Positions 6,942 through 15,056 of a stretch of 19,942 nt of DNA are shown piece by piece (the stretch's first letter is position 1; each line of letters opens with the position of its first letter). The stretch is from the NCBI GenBank assembly GCA_023399635.1, contig JAEWOP010000034.1:1-19942 (forward strand), written 5' to 3'. The translations under genes and the position numbers were made by a program. Origin of the DNA: Pseudomonadota bacterium (GTDB taxonomy: Bacteria; Pseudomonadota; Alphaproteobacteria; Rhizobiales; Rhizobiaceae). The notes beneath the pieces were generated by a model. The model saw only the letters and a program-made list of their open reading frames with translations. It did not search any database and was not told where the DNA came from.

Positions 6942-7865
6942 ATGACCAGACGACTGCACTCCGTTGCATGGCTCATTGCCGCGGTATTTGCCGCCGCGAT
7001 GTTCTTCGCGAATCCGCTGGCAGATGTCGCTGCGCGGTTCAGCCGCGAGGTGACGATTGGAAGCGGTGCGCTCTACGGCACGCTGCGTGTCGTCAACTCG
7101 TTGATGAGCGTTGCCAAGGATGCAGATGTCACGGGTGGTGTCGGCGTTGCCTCGGTCACGGCAAGCCCAGGGCAATTGCTGCAGCCGGTCACCAATACGA
7201 TCGACCGCATGGCGGATCTTCTTTTTTATCTGGCCATCGCCTCCGGCATTCTTTCTCTTGTGCTCGTGCCGGTCGCCAAGGCTGCCTCCGCCGTGCTTGC
7301 GGTGGGTGCAGGTATCATCGCGGTCCTGCTTCTTACAACGCGCGCAGTTCCGCCCGCCCTGGAGCGGGTGTCACGCGCTGTTGCCGTGCTTGGGATGCTC
7401 GGTGCGGTGCTGCTGCCCGCCTCCTATTCGCTCGCCTTCTATGCAGGCAACGCGATCACGGAAGACGCTTGGGCAAGCGCAACGCAGGTGTTTCGTCGCA
7501 TGGACGCGCAATATGATCCGACCGCTGTCGAGCAGCAGGTCGAGGCGCTGAAAAGGAACGAGCCGGCCCTTGTCCCACCGACGGAGGGCGCTGATGAACC
7601 AGGTTTGCTGGACCGGCTCGGCTCAGCCGTTGACGCATCTCGTTCGGCACTGAGCGGCACGCTGGGTGCCGCTTCCGGACTTGCACAGTCGGTCACCGGC
7701 GGCGTTACTGAAAATGCCCGCATCATCACTGAAGGCGTCTCCATCTCGGCCGATCTATTCTCGGCCTCCATCGGTATCGCGGTCGCCTATCTCGTCAAGC
7801 TCCTCGTTCTGCCGCTTCTGATCCTTGCGGCTTTCCTTTACCTGTTGCGATCCGCCATCCGCTGA
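6942..7865 (+). CDS. Multi-pass membrane protein, function unknown
   Basis: A 307-residue protein I do not recognise. An N-terminal hydrophobic segment (about 9-26) may be a signal anchor. Then come hydrophobic stretches at about 92-111, 115-133 and 147-168, and a last one at about 276-302 ending in RSAIR. Between 170 and 270 lies a polar region with a likely amphipathic or coiled part (TAVEQQVEALKRNE, 194-207) and a Ser/Gly/Ala-rich stretch (228-256). No catalytic motif is visible. The ATG at 6942 has AAGAGGA six to seven bases upstream; an earlier in-frame TTG at 6921 has none. It lies 76 bases after the diguanylate cyclase gene and about 100 bases before the histidine kinase gene, in the same direction. 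A role in envelope sensing or transport is possible but not shown. Confidence 0.75.
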   Translation: MTRRLHSVAWLIAAVFAAAMFFANPLADVAARFSREVTIGSGALYGTLRVVNSLMSVAKDADVTGGVGVASVTASPGQLLQPVTNTIDRMADLLFYLAIASGILSLVLVPVAKAASAVLAVGAGIIAVLLLTTRAVPPALERVSRAVAVLGMLGAVLLPASYSLAFYAGNAITEDAWASATQVFRRMDAQYDPTAVEQQVEALKRNEPALVPPTEGADEPGLLDRLGSAVDASRSALSGTLGAASGLAQSVTGGVTENARIITEGVSISADLFSASIGIAVAYLVKLLVLPLLILAAFLYLLRSAIR

Positions 7866-7969
7866 TCCCGACCGTCCAGCTTGGATTTCCCGCAAATTGC
7901 TCTAAAAGATCCGGAGGACGTTTCGGGCCGGGCCTCGTGCTCTTGTTTGGTTTCTAGTCTCTACGGCAT

Positions 7970-9148
7970 ATGGCACAGGACATCGACAACGACATCGCGA
8001 TGATGCGCGACATCCCGACCGTCTCCAGCATCCTGGAGGTCGTATGTCGTTCGACCGGAATGGGCTTTGCCGCAGTGGCACGCGTCACCGAAAGCCGCTG
8101 GGTCGCCTGCCAAGTGCTCGACAATATTGCTTTCGGCTTGGAACCTGGCGGTGAGTTGGACGTCGAGACGACACTCTGCCACGAGGTCCGCCAGTTCCGG
8201 GACGTGATCGTCATCGACAACGTCGCCGAAGATCCGGTCTACTGCGGCCACCATACACCGAAGCTCTACGGCCTGCAGAGCTACATCTCGGTTCCGGTCG
8301 TCCTGCCGGATGGGCGATTTTTCGGGACCCTGTGTGCCATCGACGCAAAGCCCGCCCAGTTGAGTGCGCCCCATAACCTGGCGATGTTCAAGCTCTTCGC
8401 CGAACTTATCGGCTTTCAGTTCGATGCGGCGGAAAAGCTGCTCTCGGCGCGTGCCAGCCTCATTGATGCGAAGTCGGCGTCCGAGCTTCGCGAACAGTTC
8501 ATCGCCGTACTCGGTCATGATCTTCGCAATCCCGTCGCGTCGATCGGCGGCGGTATCAACATCCTTCTTCGAGAACAACAAAGCGAAAAATCGGTCCGCG
8601 TTTTGAACATCATGCGCGGAAGCGTGCTGCGGATGTCGGCGCTGATCGACAATGTCATGGATTTCGCCCGCGGCAGATTGGGCGGCGGGATTGCACTGAC
8701 CCGCGATGGCGAAAGCCCGCTTGCGCCGACGCTGGAGCAGGTGGTGTCGGAAATCCAATCCGGTCATCCCGAACGCAAGATCGTGGCCCAATATGATCTG
8801 GCAGACGTTGTTCCCGTTGACCACCAGCGCATCGCGCAGATGCTGTCCAATCTGCTGGGCAACGCCGTGACGCACGGCTCTCCCCTGGAGCCGATCCGCG
8901 TTGACGCGTCCATTTCCGATGGACATCTCCATCTTTCTGTTGCCAATGCCGGTGACCCCATACCTGAGCCCTCGCTGCCGAAGCTGTTCCAGCCGTTCAA
9001 GAGGGGGGAGGGCAGTGCAAGTCTGCAGGGGCTTGGACTTGGTCTGTACATCGCATCCCAGATCGCCGAGGCACACGGTGGTAAGCTTGACGTGCAGTCC
9101 GATGAAGTCGAGACCCGCTTTACCTTCCGCATGCCGGTCAAGTCGTAG
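7970..9148 (+). CDS. GAF-domain sensor histidine kinase
   Basis: A 392-residue cytosolic kinase with no response regulator gene beside it. A GAF sensor domain covers about residues 16-155 (ILEVVCRSTGMGFAAVARV; SYISVPV at 104-110; FFGTLCAID at 117-125). The dimerisation and phosphoacceptor region follows, with GHDLRNP (182-188) placing the phosphorylated His at 183. The ATPase domain has the N-box NLLGNAVTHG (294-303) and the G2 loop GLGLGLYIA (354-362). All parts needed for autophosphorylation appear present. There are no membrane segments, so it should sense an internal or diffusible cue. C26, C48, C70, C92 and C122 lie in the GAF domain, but no known chromophore motif was identified. No good ribosome binding site precedes the ATG. 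Its partner must be encoded elsewhere. Confidence 0.92.
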   Translation: MAQDIDNDIAMMRDIPTVSSILEVVCRSTGMGFAAVARVTESRWVACQVLDNIAFGLEPGGELDVETTLCHEVRQFRDVIVIDNVAEDPVYCGHHTPKLYGLQSYISVPVVLPDGRFFGTLCAIDAKPAQLSAPHNLAMFKLFAELIGFQFDAAEKLLSARASLIDAKSASELREQFIAVLGHDLRNPVASIGGGINILLREQQSEKSVRVLNIMRGSVLRMSALIDNVMDFARGRLGGGIALTRDGESPLAPTLEQVVSEIQSGHPERKIVAQYDLADVVPVDHQRIAQMLSNLLGNAVTHGSPLEPIRVDASISDGHLHLSVANAGDPIPEPSLPKLFQPFKRGEGSASLQGLGLGLYIASQIAEAHGGKLDVQSDEVETRFTFRMPVKS

Positions 9149-9184
9149 CGGGATCGGCTGGCTGCTTGAAGAGATTGCTACAGG

Positions 9185-9697
9185 TCAGCCAGCTTCGGTG
9201 TCGAAGGCCGGTGAAAAGGTCAGCTGACCCTTCGGAGGAGCGCCAGAGAGAACGATCCACTGCACGTAGCGTTCATCGACACCCTCATAGGTAAGGGAGC
9301 CATCGCTGGTGAAACCGGAGCTGCGGTAAACCTCCGGATCGCCGACCAAGGCGCAGCCCTTGGCATGCCGCTCCTTCAGCCGGTCGAGCCCTTCACGGAT
9401 CAGCCGCTTGCCGATGCCCTGCTTTTGCAGTTCCGGCTGTACGGAAATCGGCCCCAAGCCGAACCAGCCATCTGAAACGCCGTCAATGGCAACGGGCGAA
9501 AATGCGACATGGCCGACGATCCTGCCATCCTGTTCCGCGACAAGCGACAGGGTAAGATCACGCGAAGCGCGCAGCGCCCGGATGATGGCCGGTTCGGTGC
9601 CGCTGCTGTACGCCATGGTCTCGAATGCCCGTGCCGTCAGCTCATGGATGGCGTCTTCGTCACCCGGTCGTTCCAGGCGGATATGCAACTCGGACAT
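9185..9697 (-). CDS. GNAT-family N-acetyltransferase (YhbS-like)
   Basis: A 170-residue acetyltransferase of the GNAT superfamily. The acetyl-CoA binding segment is clear: LGPISVQPELQKQGIGKRLI (81-100), with the Q-x-x-G-x-G turn at 91-96. VAEQDGRIVGHVAFSP (53-68) forms the preceding strands, and GDPEVYRSSGF (119-129) is the usual C-terminal wedge. The wording fits the YhbS group (COG3153); the substrate is unknown. The start at 9697 was chosen because the ATG shares one base with the stop of xdhB (TGATG), with GAAGG about eight bases upstream. A longer in-frame reading adds 24 residues inside xdhB that resemble nothing. It is thus the last gene of the bdhA-xdhA-xdhB operon. Whether it acts on a purine-related amine or only shares transcription is unknown. 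Confidence 0.9.
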   Translation of the reverse strand: MSELHIRLERPGDEDAIHELTARAFETMAYSSGTEPAIIRALRASRDLTLSLVAEQDGRIVGHVAFSPVAIDGVSDGWFGLGPISVQPELQKQGIGKRLIREGLDRLKERHAKGCALVGDPEVYRSSGFTSDGSLTYEGVDERYVQWIVLSGAPPKGQLTFSPAFDTEAG

Positions 9698-12033
9698 CAC
9701 AACGCCTTCAGCCGTTCCACCGCCATCAGCACCCGTTCCGGCGTTGCCGGTGCGTCGAGGCGAGGGCACTCCCGGTAATCGGCAATGCTCGCGACGGCCA
9801 TCGAGATCGCCTCCAGGACCGAGATCGCCAGCATGAAGGGCGGCTCACCGACCGCCTTTGATCGGCCGATGGTCGGCTCCGCATTTTGTGACCATTCCGC
9901 AAGCTTCACGTTGAAGACCTTCGGGCGGTCGGAGGCGAGGGGAATCTTGTAGGTGGAGGGGGCGTGGGTCCTGAGGCGTCCCTTGTCGTCCCACCACAGT
10001 TCCTCCGTCGTCAGCCAGCCCATGCCCTGTACAAAGCCGCCCTCGATCTGGCCGATGTCGATCGCCGGATTGAGCGACCTGCCGACGTCGTGGAGGATAT
10101 CGGTGCGATCCACCATGTATTCGCCGGTCAGGGTGTCGATCGAGACTTCCGAGCAGGCTGCGCCATAGGCGTAGTAGTAGAAGGGCCGGCCGCGGCCTGC
10201 CTCACGATCCCAATGGATATCCGGCGTCTTGTAGAAGCCGGCGGCGGAGAGATGCACGCGGTCGTAATACGCGGCGCGCACCAGCGTGTCGAAAGGCACG
10301 ACTTGCGTGCCGACCCGCACACGGTTCGGCAGGAATTCGACGTCTTCGCGTTGCACCTCGAACTGGCGCATGGCGAAATCGACGAGACGCTCCTTGAGCT
10401 GACGCGCCGCGTCATAGGCGGCCATGCCGTTGAGGTCGGAACCGGAGGAGGCGGCGGTCGCAGACGTGTTCGGCACCTTGGCGGTGGTCGTCGCGGTGAT
10501 CTTCACCCGCTCGATGTCAACGTTGAAGGTATCGGCTACCACCTGCGCCACCTTGACGTAGAGGCCCTGGCCCATCTCCGTGCCGCCGTGGTTCAGGTGG
10601 ATCGATCCGTCCTGGTAGATGTGCACCAGCGCACCCGCCTGATTGTATGCGGTCATGGTGAAGGAGATGCCGAACTTCACCGGCGTCAGCGCGATGCCCT
10701 TGCGGATGACGGGACTGTTCTCGTTGAACTCGATGATCGCCCGCCGACGCGCCTGATAGTCGGAAGACCGTTCCAGTTCCTCCACCACGCGGGCGATGAC
10801 ATTGTCCTCCACCTCCTGGTGGTAGGGCGTCGTGGTGCGGCCGGAGCCGGGCTGGCCGTAGAAGTTCAGCTTGCGGACTTCCAGCGGATCCTTGCCGAGC
10901 GCATAAGCGATTTCCTCGATCACCCGCTCGGCGCCGAGCATGCCCTGCGGCCCGCCAAAGCCGCGGAAGGCGGTGTTGGAAACGGTATGGGTCTTCAGCG
11001 GCTGCGACGTCAGGTGCACATGCGGATAGAAATAGCTCGAATCCGCATGGAAGAGCGCCCGGTCGGTGACGGGGCCGGAGAGGTCGGCGCACCAGCCGCA
11101 GCGGGCGGCATAGGTGGCGTCAAAGGCATGGATGCGGCCCTCCTCGTCGAAGGCGACGTCGTAGTCGACGCGGAAATCGTGGCGCTTGCCGGTGACAGCC
11201 ATGTCCTCGTCACGGTCGGGGCGGAATTTGACGGCACGATTGAGCCTCTTGGCGGCCACGGCCGCGAGGCAGGCGAAATGGTTGCCCTGGGTTTCCTTGC
11301 CGCCGAAGCCGCCGCCCATGCGGCGGATGTTGACCGTCACGGCATTGTTGGCGATGCCGAGCACATGGGCCACCATGTGCTGTACCTCGCTTGGATGCTG
11401 CGTGGAGGACCAGACGATAACGTCCTCGTCTTCGCCGGGCATGGCCATGGCAATCTGGCCTTCCAGGTAGAAATGCTCCTGGCCGCCAATCTCCATCTGG
11501 CCCTTCAGCCGGCGCGGCGCCTTGTCGATTTCTGCCTCCGGTTCACCGCGCTGCAGCGTCATCGGCTTGACGACCAGAGGTGCGCCGTTGGTGATTGCGC
11601 CTTCGATATCGGTCCAGTGCGGCAGGTCGCGATACTCGATCTTCGCCAGCCGTGCGGCCCGTCGGGCCTGGTCGCGTGTCTCTGCGATCACCGCAAAGAT
11701 CGGCTGGCCGTGGAACTCGACCTTGTTCGTTGCCAGCAGCGGCTCGTCGTGCTGCCCGGTGGAGCCGACGTCGTTGAAGCCCGGAATGTCATCGGCCGGC
11801 ATCACCCAGACGACACCGGGGGCTGCCTTCACGGCATCGAGGTTGACCGACAGGATTTCCGCATGGGCCCGGTCCGCCATGCCGAGGGCTGCGTGCAGCG
11901 TATCTGCAGGCTCGCGAATATCGTCGATATATTCGGCGGTTCCGGTCACATGCTTGTGGGCAGAGTCATGCCGGATCGACGCGTGCATCGGCCCGTTGAT
12001 CACGTTCTTCGGCTCAAAGGTTGACTTGTCCAT
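9697..12033 (-). CDS. xdhB: Xanthine dehydrogenase, molybdopterin-binding subunit
   Basis: A 778-residue large subunit that oxidises hypoxanthine to xanthine and xanthine to urate at a molybdenum centre. Expected active-site residues are visible: Q185 in GGQEHFYLE, the GGFGGKE loop (241-247) with E247, R357 in TAFRGFGGPQG, and the catalytic base E730 in KAVGEPPF. Length equals typical bacterial XdhB. The start at 12033 has a strong GGAGGAGG site that lies inside the 3' end of xdhA, and only one base separates the xdhA stop from this ATG. An in-frame start at 12078 would run 15 residues into xdhA and was rejected. Its stop overlaps the GNAT start. It works with XdhA and needs XdhC, encoded about 3.9 kb away. 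Confidence 0.96.
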   Translation of the reverse strand: MDKSTFEPKNVINGPMHASIRHDSAHKHVTGTAEYIDDIREPADTLHAALGMADRAHAEILSVNLDAVKAAPGVVWVMPADDIPGFNDVGSTGQHDEPLLATNKVEFHGQPIFAVIAETRDQARRAARLAKIEYRDLPHWTDIEGAITNGAPLVVKPMTLQRGEPEAEIDKAPRRLKGQMEIGGQEHFYLEGQIAMAMPGEDEDVIVWSSTQHPSEVQHMVAHVLGIANNAVTVNIRRMGGGFGGKETQGNHFACLAAVAAKRLNRAVKFRPDRDEDMAVTGKRHDFRVDYDVAFDEEGRIHAFDATYAARCGWCADLSGPVTDRALFHADSSYFYPHVHLTSQPLKTHTVSNTAFRGFGGPQGMLGAERVIEEIAYALGKDPLEVRKLNFYGQPGSGRTTTPYHQEVEDNVIARVVEELERSSDYQARRRAIIEFNENSPVIRKGIALTPVKFGISFTMTAYNQAGALVHIYQDGSIHLNHGGTEMGQGLYVKVAQVVADTFNVDIERVKITATTTAKVPNTSATAASSGSDLNGMAAYDAARQLKERLVDFAMRQFEVQREDVEFLPNRVRVGTQVVPFDTLVRAAYYDRVHLSAAGFYKTPDIHWDREAGRGRPFYYYAYGAACSEVSIDTLTGEYMVDRTDILHDVGRSLNPAIDIGQIEGGFVQGMGWLTTEELWWDDKGRLRTHAPSTYKIPLASDRPKVFNVKLAEWSQNAEPTIGRSKAVGEPPFMLAISVLEAISMAVASIADYRECPRLDAPATPERVLMAVERLKAL

Positions 12034-12034
12034 G

Positions 12035-13507
12035 TCACGCCTCCTCCAGTTCAAAGCGGCGCAACTCGGTCGGCGCACCGGCGGTTTCCAGGAAGAAGCG
12101 GGTCAGCAGATTCTTGGCCGTTAGCGAACGGTACTGGGCGGTGGCCCGCCAGTCGGTGAGCGGCTGGTAGTCCTGGTCGAAGAGCTCGCGGACGGCGGAA
12201 ACGGTCGCCCAGTTCCAGTCCTGCCCGGTCAGCGCCTCTTCCACATGGCGCGCCCGCTTCGGCGTCGCCGCCATGCCGCCGAAGGCGATGCGGGCGCTTG
12301 CGACCCGGCCCTCCATATCGAGTTCGACATGGAAGGCGCCGCACAGGGCGGAAATGTCCTCGTCGCGCCGCTTGGAGATCTTGTAGACGGCGAAGTAGGC
12401 GTCTTCGCGCGGGCGCGGCACGAACACCTTCTCTACGTACTCGCCGGCCATGCGGTCCTGCCTGCCATAGGCCAGGAAGTAGTCCTCGAGCGGCATGGTC
12501 CGCTTGCCGCTGTGGGAGCGCAGGGTGAGTTCGGCGCCGAGCGCAATCAGCGGGGGCGGCGTGTCGCCGATCGGCGAACCGTTGGCGATATTGCCGCCGA
12601 TCGTGCCCATGTTGCGCACCTGGCCGCCGCCGATGCGGTCGATAAGCCGCGCGATCTGCGGCAGTTCCTCGGCCAGCACCCCGAAGGCCTGCGTATAGGT
12701 AACGCCGGCGCCGATGGTGATGCCCTTCTCGTCCGCAGTGATCGCCTGCAGTTCCGTCAGGTGGTTGATGAAGACCACAGGGTCGAGCAGGCGCATCTGC
12801 TTCGTTGCCCAGAGCCCCACATCGGTGGAGCCGGCGACGATCGTCGCCTTCGGCTCGTCGGCGATGAAATCTGCGAATGCCTTCAGGTCTGCCGGGATGA
12901 CGGAACGGGCCCCGTCCTTCTCGACGATAATGGTCTCGGGATGCGCGCGAATGTCCCAGAGCCTGGCGGAAATCTCGGTCCGGTCGCGCTCCAGCGGGTC
13001 GAATAGCGCGCTTGGCCGCTCCGCCGCCACCTGTTCGGCGGCCTTCACGATCGGCTCGTAGCCGGTGCAGCGACAGAGGTTCCCCTGCAGCGCGCTTTCG
13101 ATTTCGGCGCGGGAAGGCGCGTCATTGGAGAGCCACAGGCCATAGAGCGACATGACGAAGCCCGGCGTGCAGAAGCCGCATTGCGATCCGTGCTGATCGA
13201 CCATCGCCTGCTGCACCGGATGCAGCGTTCCATCCCTGGCGGCCAGATGCTCCACGGTCACCACATGGGTTCCGTGCAGAGAGCCGAGGAAGCGGATGCA
13301 GGCGTTCACAGTCTCATAGCGCAAAATGCCGTCGACCAGCCGACCCACCAGCACCGTGCAGGCGCCGCAGTCGCCCTCGGCACAGCCTTCCTTGGTGCCG
13401 GTCAGCCGGCGCCTCAGTCGCAGGTGGTCGAGAAGCGTCTCGGTGGGACCGAAATCGCCCAGGGTCACGTCTTCGCCGTTGAGGATGAAGCGGATCGCAT
13501 CTGTCAT
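12035..13507 (-). CDS. xdhA: Xanthine dehydrogenase, FeS/FAD small subunit
   Basis: A 490-residue subunit that carries electrons from the molybdenum site to NAD+. The first 2Fe-2S cluster is plant ferredoxin-like (C42, C47, C50 in GCAEGDCGAC, and C70). The second is the helical type: C110 and C113 in SQCGFCTPG, C145 and C147 in GNLCRCTGYEP. An FAD domain follows with VAGSTDVGLW (224-233) and GTIGGNIANGSPIGD (301-315), then the CO dehydrogenase flavoprotein C-terminal fold (about 370-475). All eight cluster cysteines are present. The ATG at 13507 lies 13 bases after the bdhA stop with AAGAGAA upstream; a longer in-frame start at 13543 would overlap bdhA. It is the second gene of a four-gene minus-strand operon. 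Confidence 0.96.
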   Translation of the reverse strand: MTDAIRFILNGEDVTLGDFGPTETLLDHLRLRRRLTGTKEGCAEGDCGACTVLVGRLVDGILRYETVNACIRFLGSLHGTHVVTVEHLAARDGTLHPVQQAMVDQHGSQCGFCTPGFVMSLYGLWLSNDAPSRAEIESALQGNLCRCTGYEPIVKAAEQVAAERPSALFDPLERDRTEISARLWDIRAHPETIIVEKDGARSVIPADLKAFADFIADEPKATIVAGSTDVGLWATKQMRLLDPVVFINHLTELQAITADEKGITIGAGVTYTQAFGVLAEELPQIARLIDRIGGGQVRNMGTIGGNIANGSPIGDTPPPLIALGAELTLRSHSGKRTMPLEDYFLAYGRQDRMAGEYVEKVFVPRPREDAYFAVYKISKRRDEDISALCGAFHVELDMEGRVASARIAFGGMAATPKRARHVEEALTGQDWNWATVSAVRELFDQDYQPLTDWRATAQYRSLTAKNLLTRFFLETAGAPTELRRFELEEA

Positions 13508-13520
13508 GCCATTGTTCTCT

Positions 13521-14297
13521 TTATTGGGCGGTCCAACCGCCATCGATCGAAATATGGGTGCCGGTGACCTGCCGTGCCGCGTCGCTGGCGAGGTAGACGG
13601 CGGTTGCCGCCACTTCCTCGATCGACACGAACTCCTTCGTCGCCTGCAGCCTCAGCATCACGTCCGTCTTTACCTGCTCTTCTGAAATCCCGCGCTCACG
13701 CGCGGTGTCGGGGATCTGCCTCTCGACCAGTGGCGTCAGCACATAGCCCGGGCAGATCGCGTTGACGGTAATCCCGAATTCGGCAAGTTCCAAGGCTGCT
13801 GTTTTCGTCAGCCCTAAAATACCGTGCTTGGCAGCGACATAGGCCGATTTGAAGGGTGAAGCGACGAGCGCGTGGGCGGAGGCAATATTGATGATGCGGC
13901 CCTTGCCCTTTTCCTTCATCAGCGGGATCGTGTGTCGCATGGTGTGAAAGGAGCTCGTGAGGTTGATGGCGATGATCTGGTCCCATCTTTCCGGCGGGAA
14001 GTCCTCGATCTTCGCCACATGCTGGATGCCGGCATTGTTGACGAGGACGTCGACCGAACCGAAAGTCTCCTTGGCCGTGTCGATCAGGTCGGCAATCTCC
14101 TCCGGCTTCGTCATGTCGGCAGCGTGGTAGATCACGCGCCCGCCGCCGAGCACCTCCAGTTCGCGCCGCACCGCCTCGATCTCGTCGGGCTGTCCGAAGC
14201 CGTTGATGACGACATGGCAACCCTCGGCGGCAAACGCCTTAGCGATCCCAAGCCCAATCCCGCTGGTGGAACCGGTAACGACGACGGTTCTGGACAT
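13521..14297 (-). CDS. bdhA: D-3-hydroxybutyrate dehydrogenase
   Basis: A 258-residue NAD-dependent short-chain dehydrogenase that oxidises 3-hydroxybutyrate to acetoacetate, a step in use of polyhydroxybutyrate. TGSTSGIG (8-15) binds NAD and NNAG is at 87-90. The catalytic set is S140, Y153 and K157 (SAYVAAKHG). The residues that hold the substrate carboxylate in Pseudomonas fragi HBDH (Q94, H144, K152, Q196) all have counterparts two positions earlier here: Q92, H142, K150 and Q194. That makes 3-hydroxybutyrate much more likely than another SDR substrate. The length equals S. meliloti BdhA (258). The ATG at 14297 has GGGAGG upstream; a longer start at 14330 has none. It heads the bdhA-xdhA-xdhB-GNAT operon; in S. 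meliloti bdhA is likewise co-transcribed with xdhA2 and xdhB2. Confidence 0.95.
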   Translation of the reverse strand: MSRTVVVTGSTSGIGLGIAKAFAAEGCHVVINGFGQPDEIEAVRRELEVLGGGRVIYHAADMTKPEEIADLIDTAKETFGSVDVLVNNAGIQHVAKIEDFPPERWDQIIAINLTSSFHTMRHTIPLMKEKGKGRIINIASAHALVASPFKSAYVAAKHGILGLTKTAALELAEFGITVNAICPGYVLTPLVERQIPDTARERGISEEQVKTDVMLRLQATKEFVSIEEVAATAVYLASDAARQVTGTHISIDGGWTAQ

Positions 14298-14447
14298 GCT
14301 GACCTCCCGGTTCGCGGCGTTCTGCTGCACCGCGATGATTTGCTGAGGTTACGCGGAATCGGCAGGCGCTGGCAATCAGTCAGCGGCAACCACCTCGCCT
14401 CGTTGCTTTCTTGCTAGCGCCTGATACTCTCCGTGCGGGAGAAGGAT
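14298..14447. promoter_or_regulatory. Divergent spacer between bdhA and the DUF2380 gene
   Basis: The 150-base spacer must contain the promoter of the bdhA-xdhAB-GNAT operon and one for the DUF2380 gene. The bdhA ribosome binding site GGGAGG lies next to 14297. On the plus strand TTGCTT (14403-14408) and GATACT (14423-14428) resemble promoter boxes, but their 14-base spacing is too short to accept. No clear operator dyad was found. Confidence 0.4.
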
Positions 14448-14996
14448 ATGGCCGACAGGCGGTACCATTGGAAGCGGGTGCTCGGGTGCGCTTGGCGAGG
14501 ATGCGCAGTCGTACTCGTGATCGCTGTTGCTGCCGTGGCGGCACCAGCATGGCAGGCCGCCCGTGCGGCCGAGCCGATCGCCTTGGCAGTAGCAGCATTC
14601 GATTTTGTTGACACTTCGGGAGAAGTGAAGGTGCAGACGGCCGACCATGCCCGGCGGCTCGCGGCGCTCGACCAGACGCTTGCCAACACTCTTGCAGAAG
14701 AAAGCCGGCTGCAGATCATAGTGCTCGACTGTTCGTCCACCTGTTCTGCCGGCACCGTCGGTGTTGAGAGGCTTGCACAGCAGGCGGTGCAGTCTGGGGC
14801 AAGCCACCTTCTTATCGGCCAGGTCCGCAAGATGAGCACGCTGATTGGCGGGGTGAAATTCGCCGTGATCGATCTCGGCACCAACAGCGCGACCTGCGAC
14901 CGTTTCCTGAGCTACCGCGGCGACACGGATGAGGCCTGGAGCCGTGCCGCAGCTTACGCAGCCCGAAACGTCGTGACCCATTGTCTGCCGAACTGA
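14448..14996 (+). CDS. Exported DUF2380 protein
   Basis: A 182-residue protein with an N-terminal export signal: basic residues, a hydrophobic core at about 19-32 and a likely cut after ARA (40). The mature part fits DUF2380: IALAVAAFDFVDTSGE (44-59), a run of QTADHARRLAALDQTLAN (63-80), GASHLLIGQVRKMS (117-130) and the closing GDTDEAWSRAAAYAARN (158-174). It has mature cysteines at 95, 99, 150 and 179. The biochemical role of the family is not known to me; DUF2380 genes occur in several alphaproteobacterial clusters with periplasmic dehydrogenases and transporters. The ATG at 14448 follows GGGAGAAGGAT. An in-frame GTG at 14433 overlaps that site and was rejected. It is divergent from bdhA and upstream of an aldehyde dehydrogenase gene, but a 221-base gap suggests separate transcription. 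Confidence 0.82.
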   Translation: MADRRYHWKRVLGCAWRGCAVVLVIAVAAVAAPAWQAARAAEPIALAVAAFDFVDTSGEVKVQTADHARRLAALDQTLANTLAEESRLQIIVLDCSSTCSAGTVGVERLAQQAVQSGASHLLIGQVRKMSTLIGGVKFAVIDLGTNSATCDRFLSYRGDTDEAWSRAAAYAARNVVTHCLPN

Positions 14997-15007
14997 TCAG
15001 AAGGCCA

Positions 15008-15036
15008 TTGTTTCCGTTGTATACACTGCTGCTATA
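15008..15036 (+). promoter_or_regulatory. Candidate promoter of the aldehyde dehydrogenase gene with internal TGTATACA palindrome
   Basis: TTGTTT (15008-15013) and GCTATA (15031-15036) lie 17 bases apart, the usual sigma-70 spacing. Between them sits the perfect 8-bp palindrome TGTATACA (15018-15025), a core of the kind bound by FadR-type GntR regulators. A repressor there would block polymerase. Transcription would start near 15043 and leave a leader of about 175 bases before the ATG at 15218. This is pattern matching only. Confidence 0.33.
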
Positions 15037-15056
15037 GCTCGGCTCCCTTAGGCCAC

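Noticed and set aside
7961..9076. A 371-codon open frame on the minus strand opposite the histidine kinase
   Set aside because: The plus-strand frame contains the full set of kinase motifs; the antisense product resembles no family and is a GC-skew artefact.
9158..9192. Weak inverted repeat CTGGCTG/CAGCCAG between the kinase and GNAT genes
   Set aside because: The loop is 21 bases, the stem seven, no T-run follows, and it runs into the GNAT stop codon; too weak to call a terminator.
9964..12024. A 686-codon open frame on the plus strand opposite xdhB
   Set aside because: It mirrors the codon pattern of a GC-rich gene on the other strand, has no recognisable domain, and xdhB is certain from its active-site motifs.
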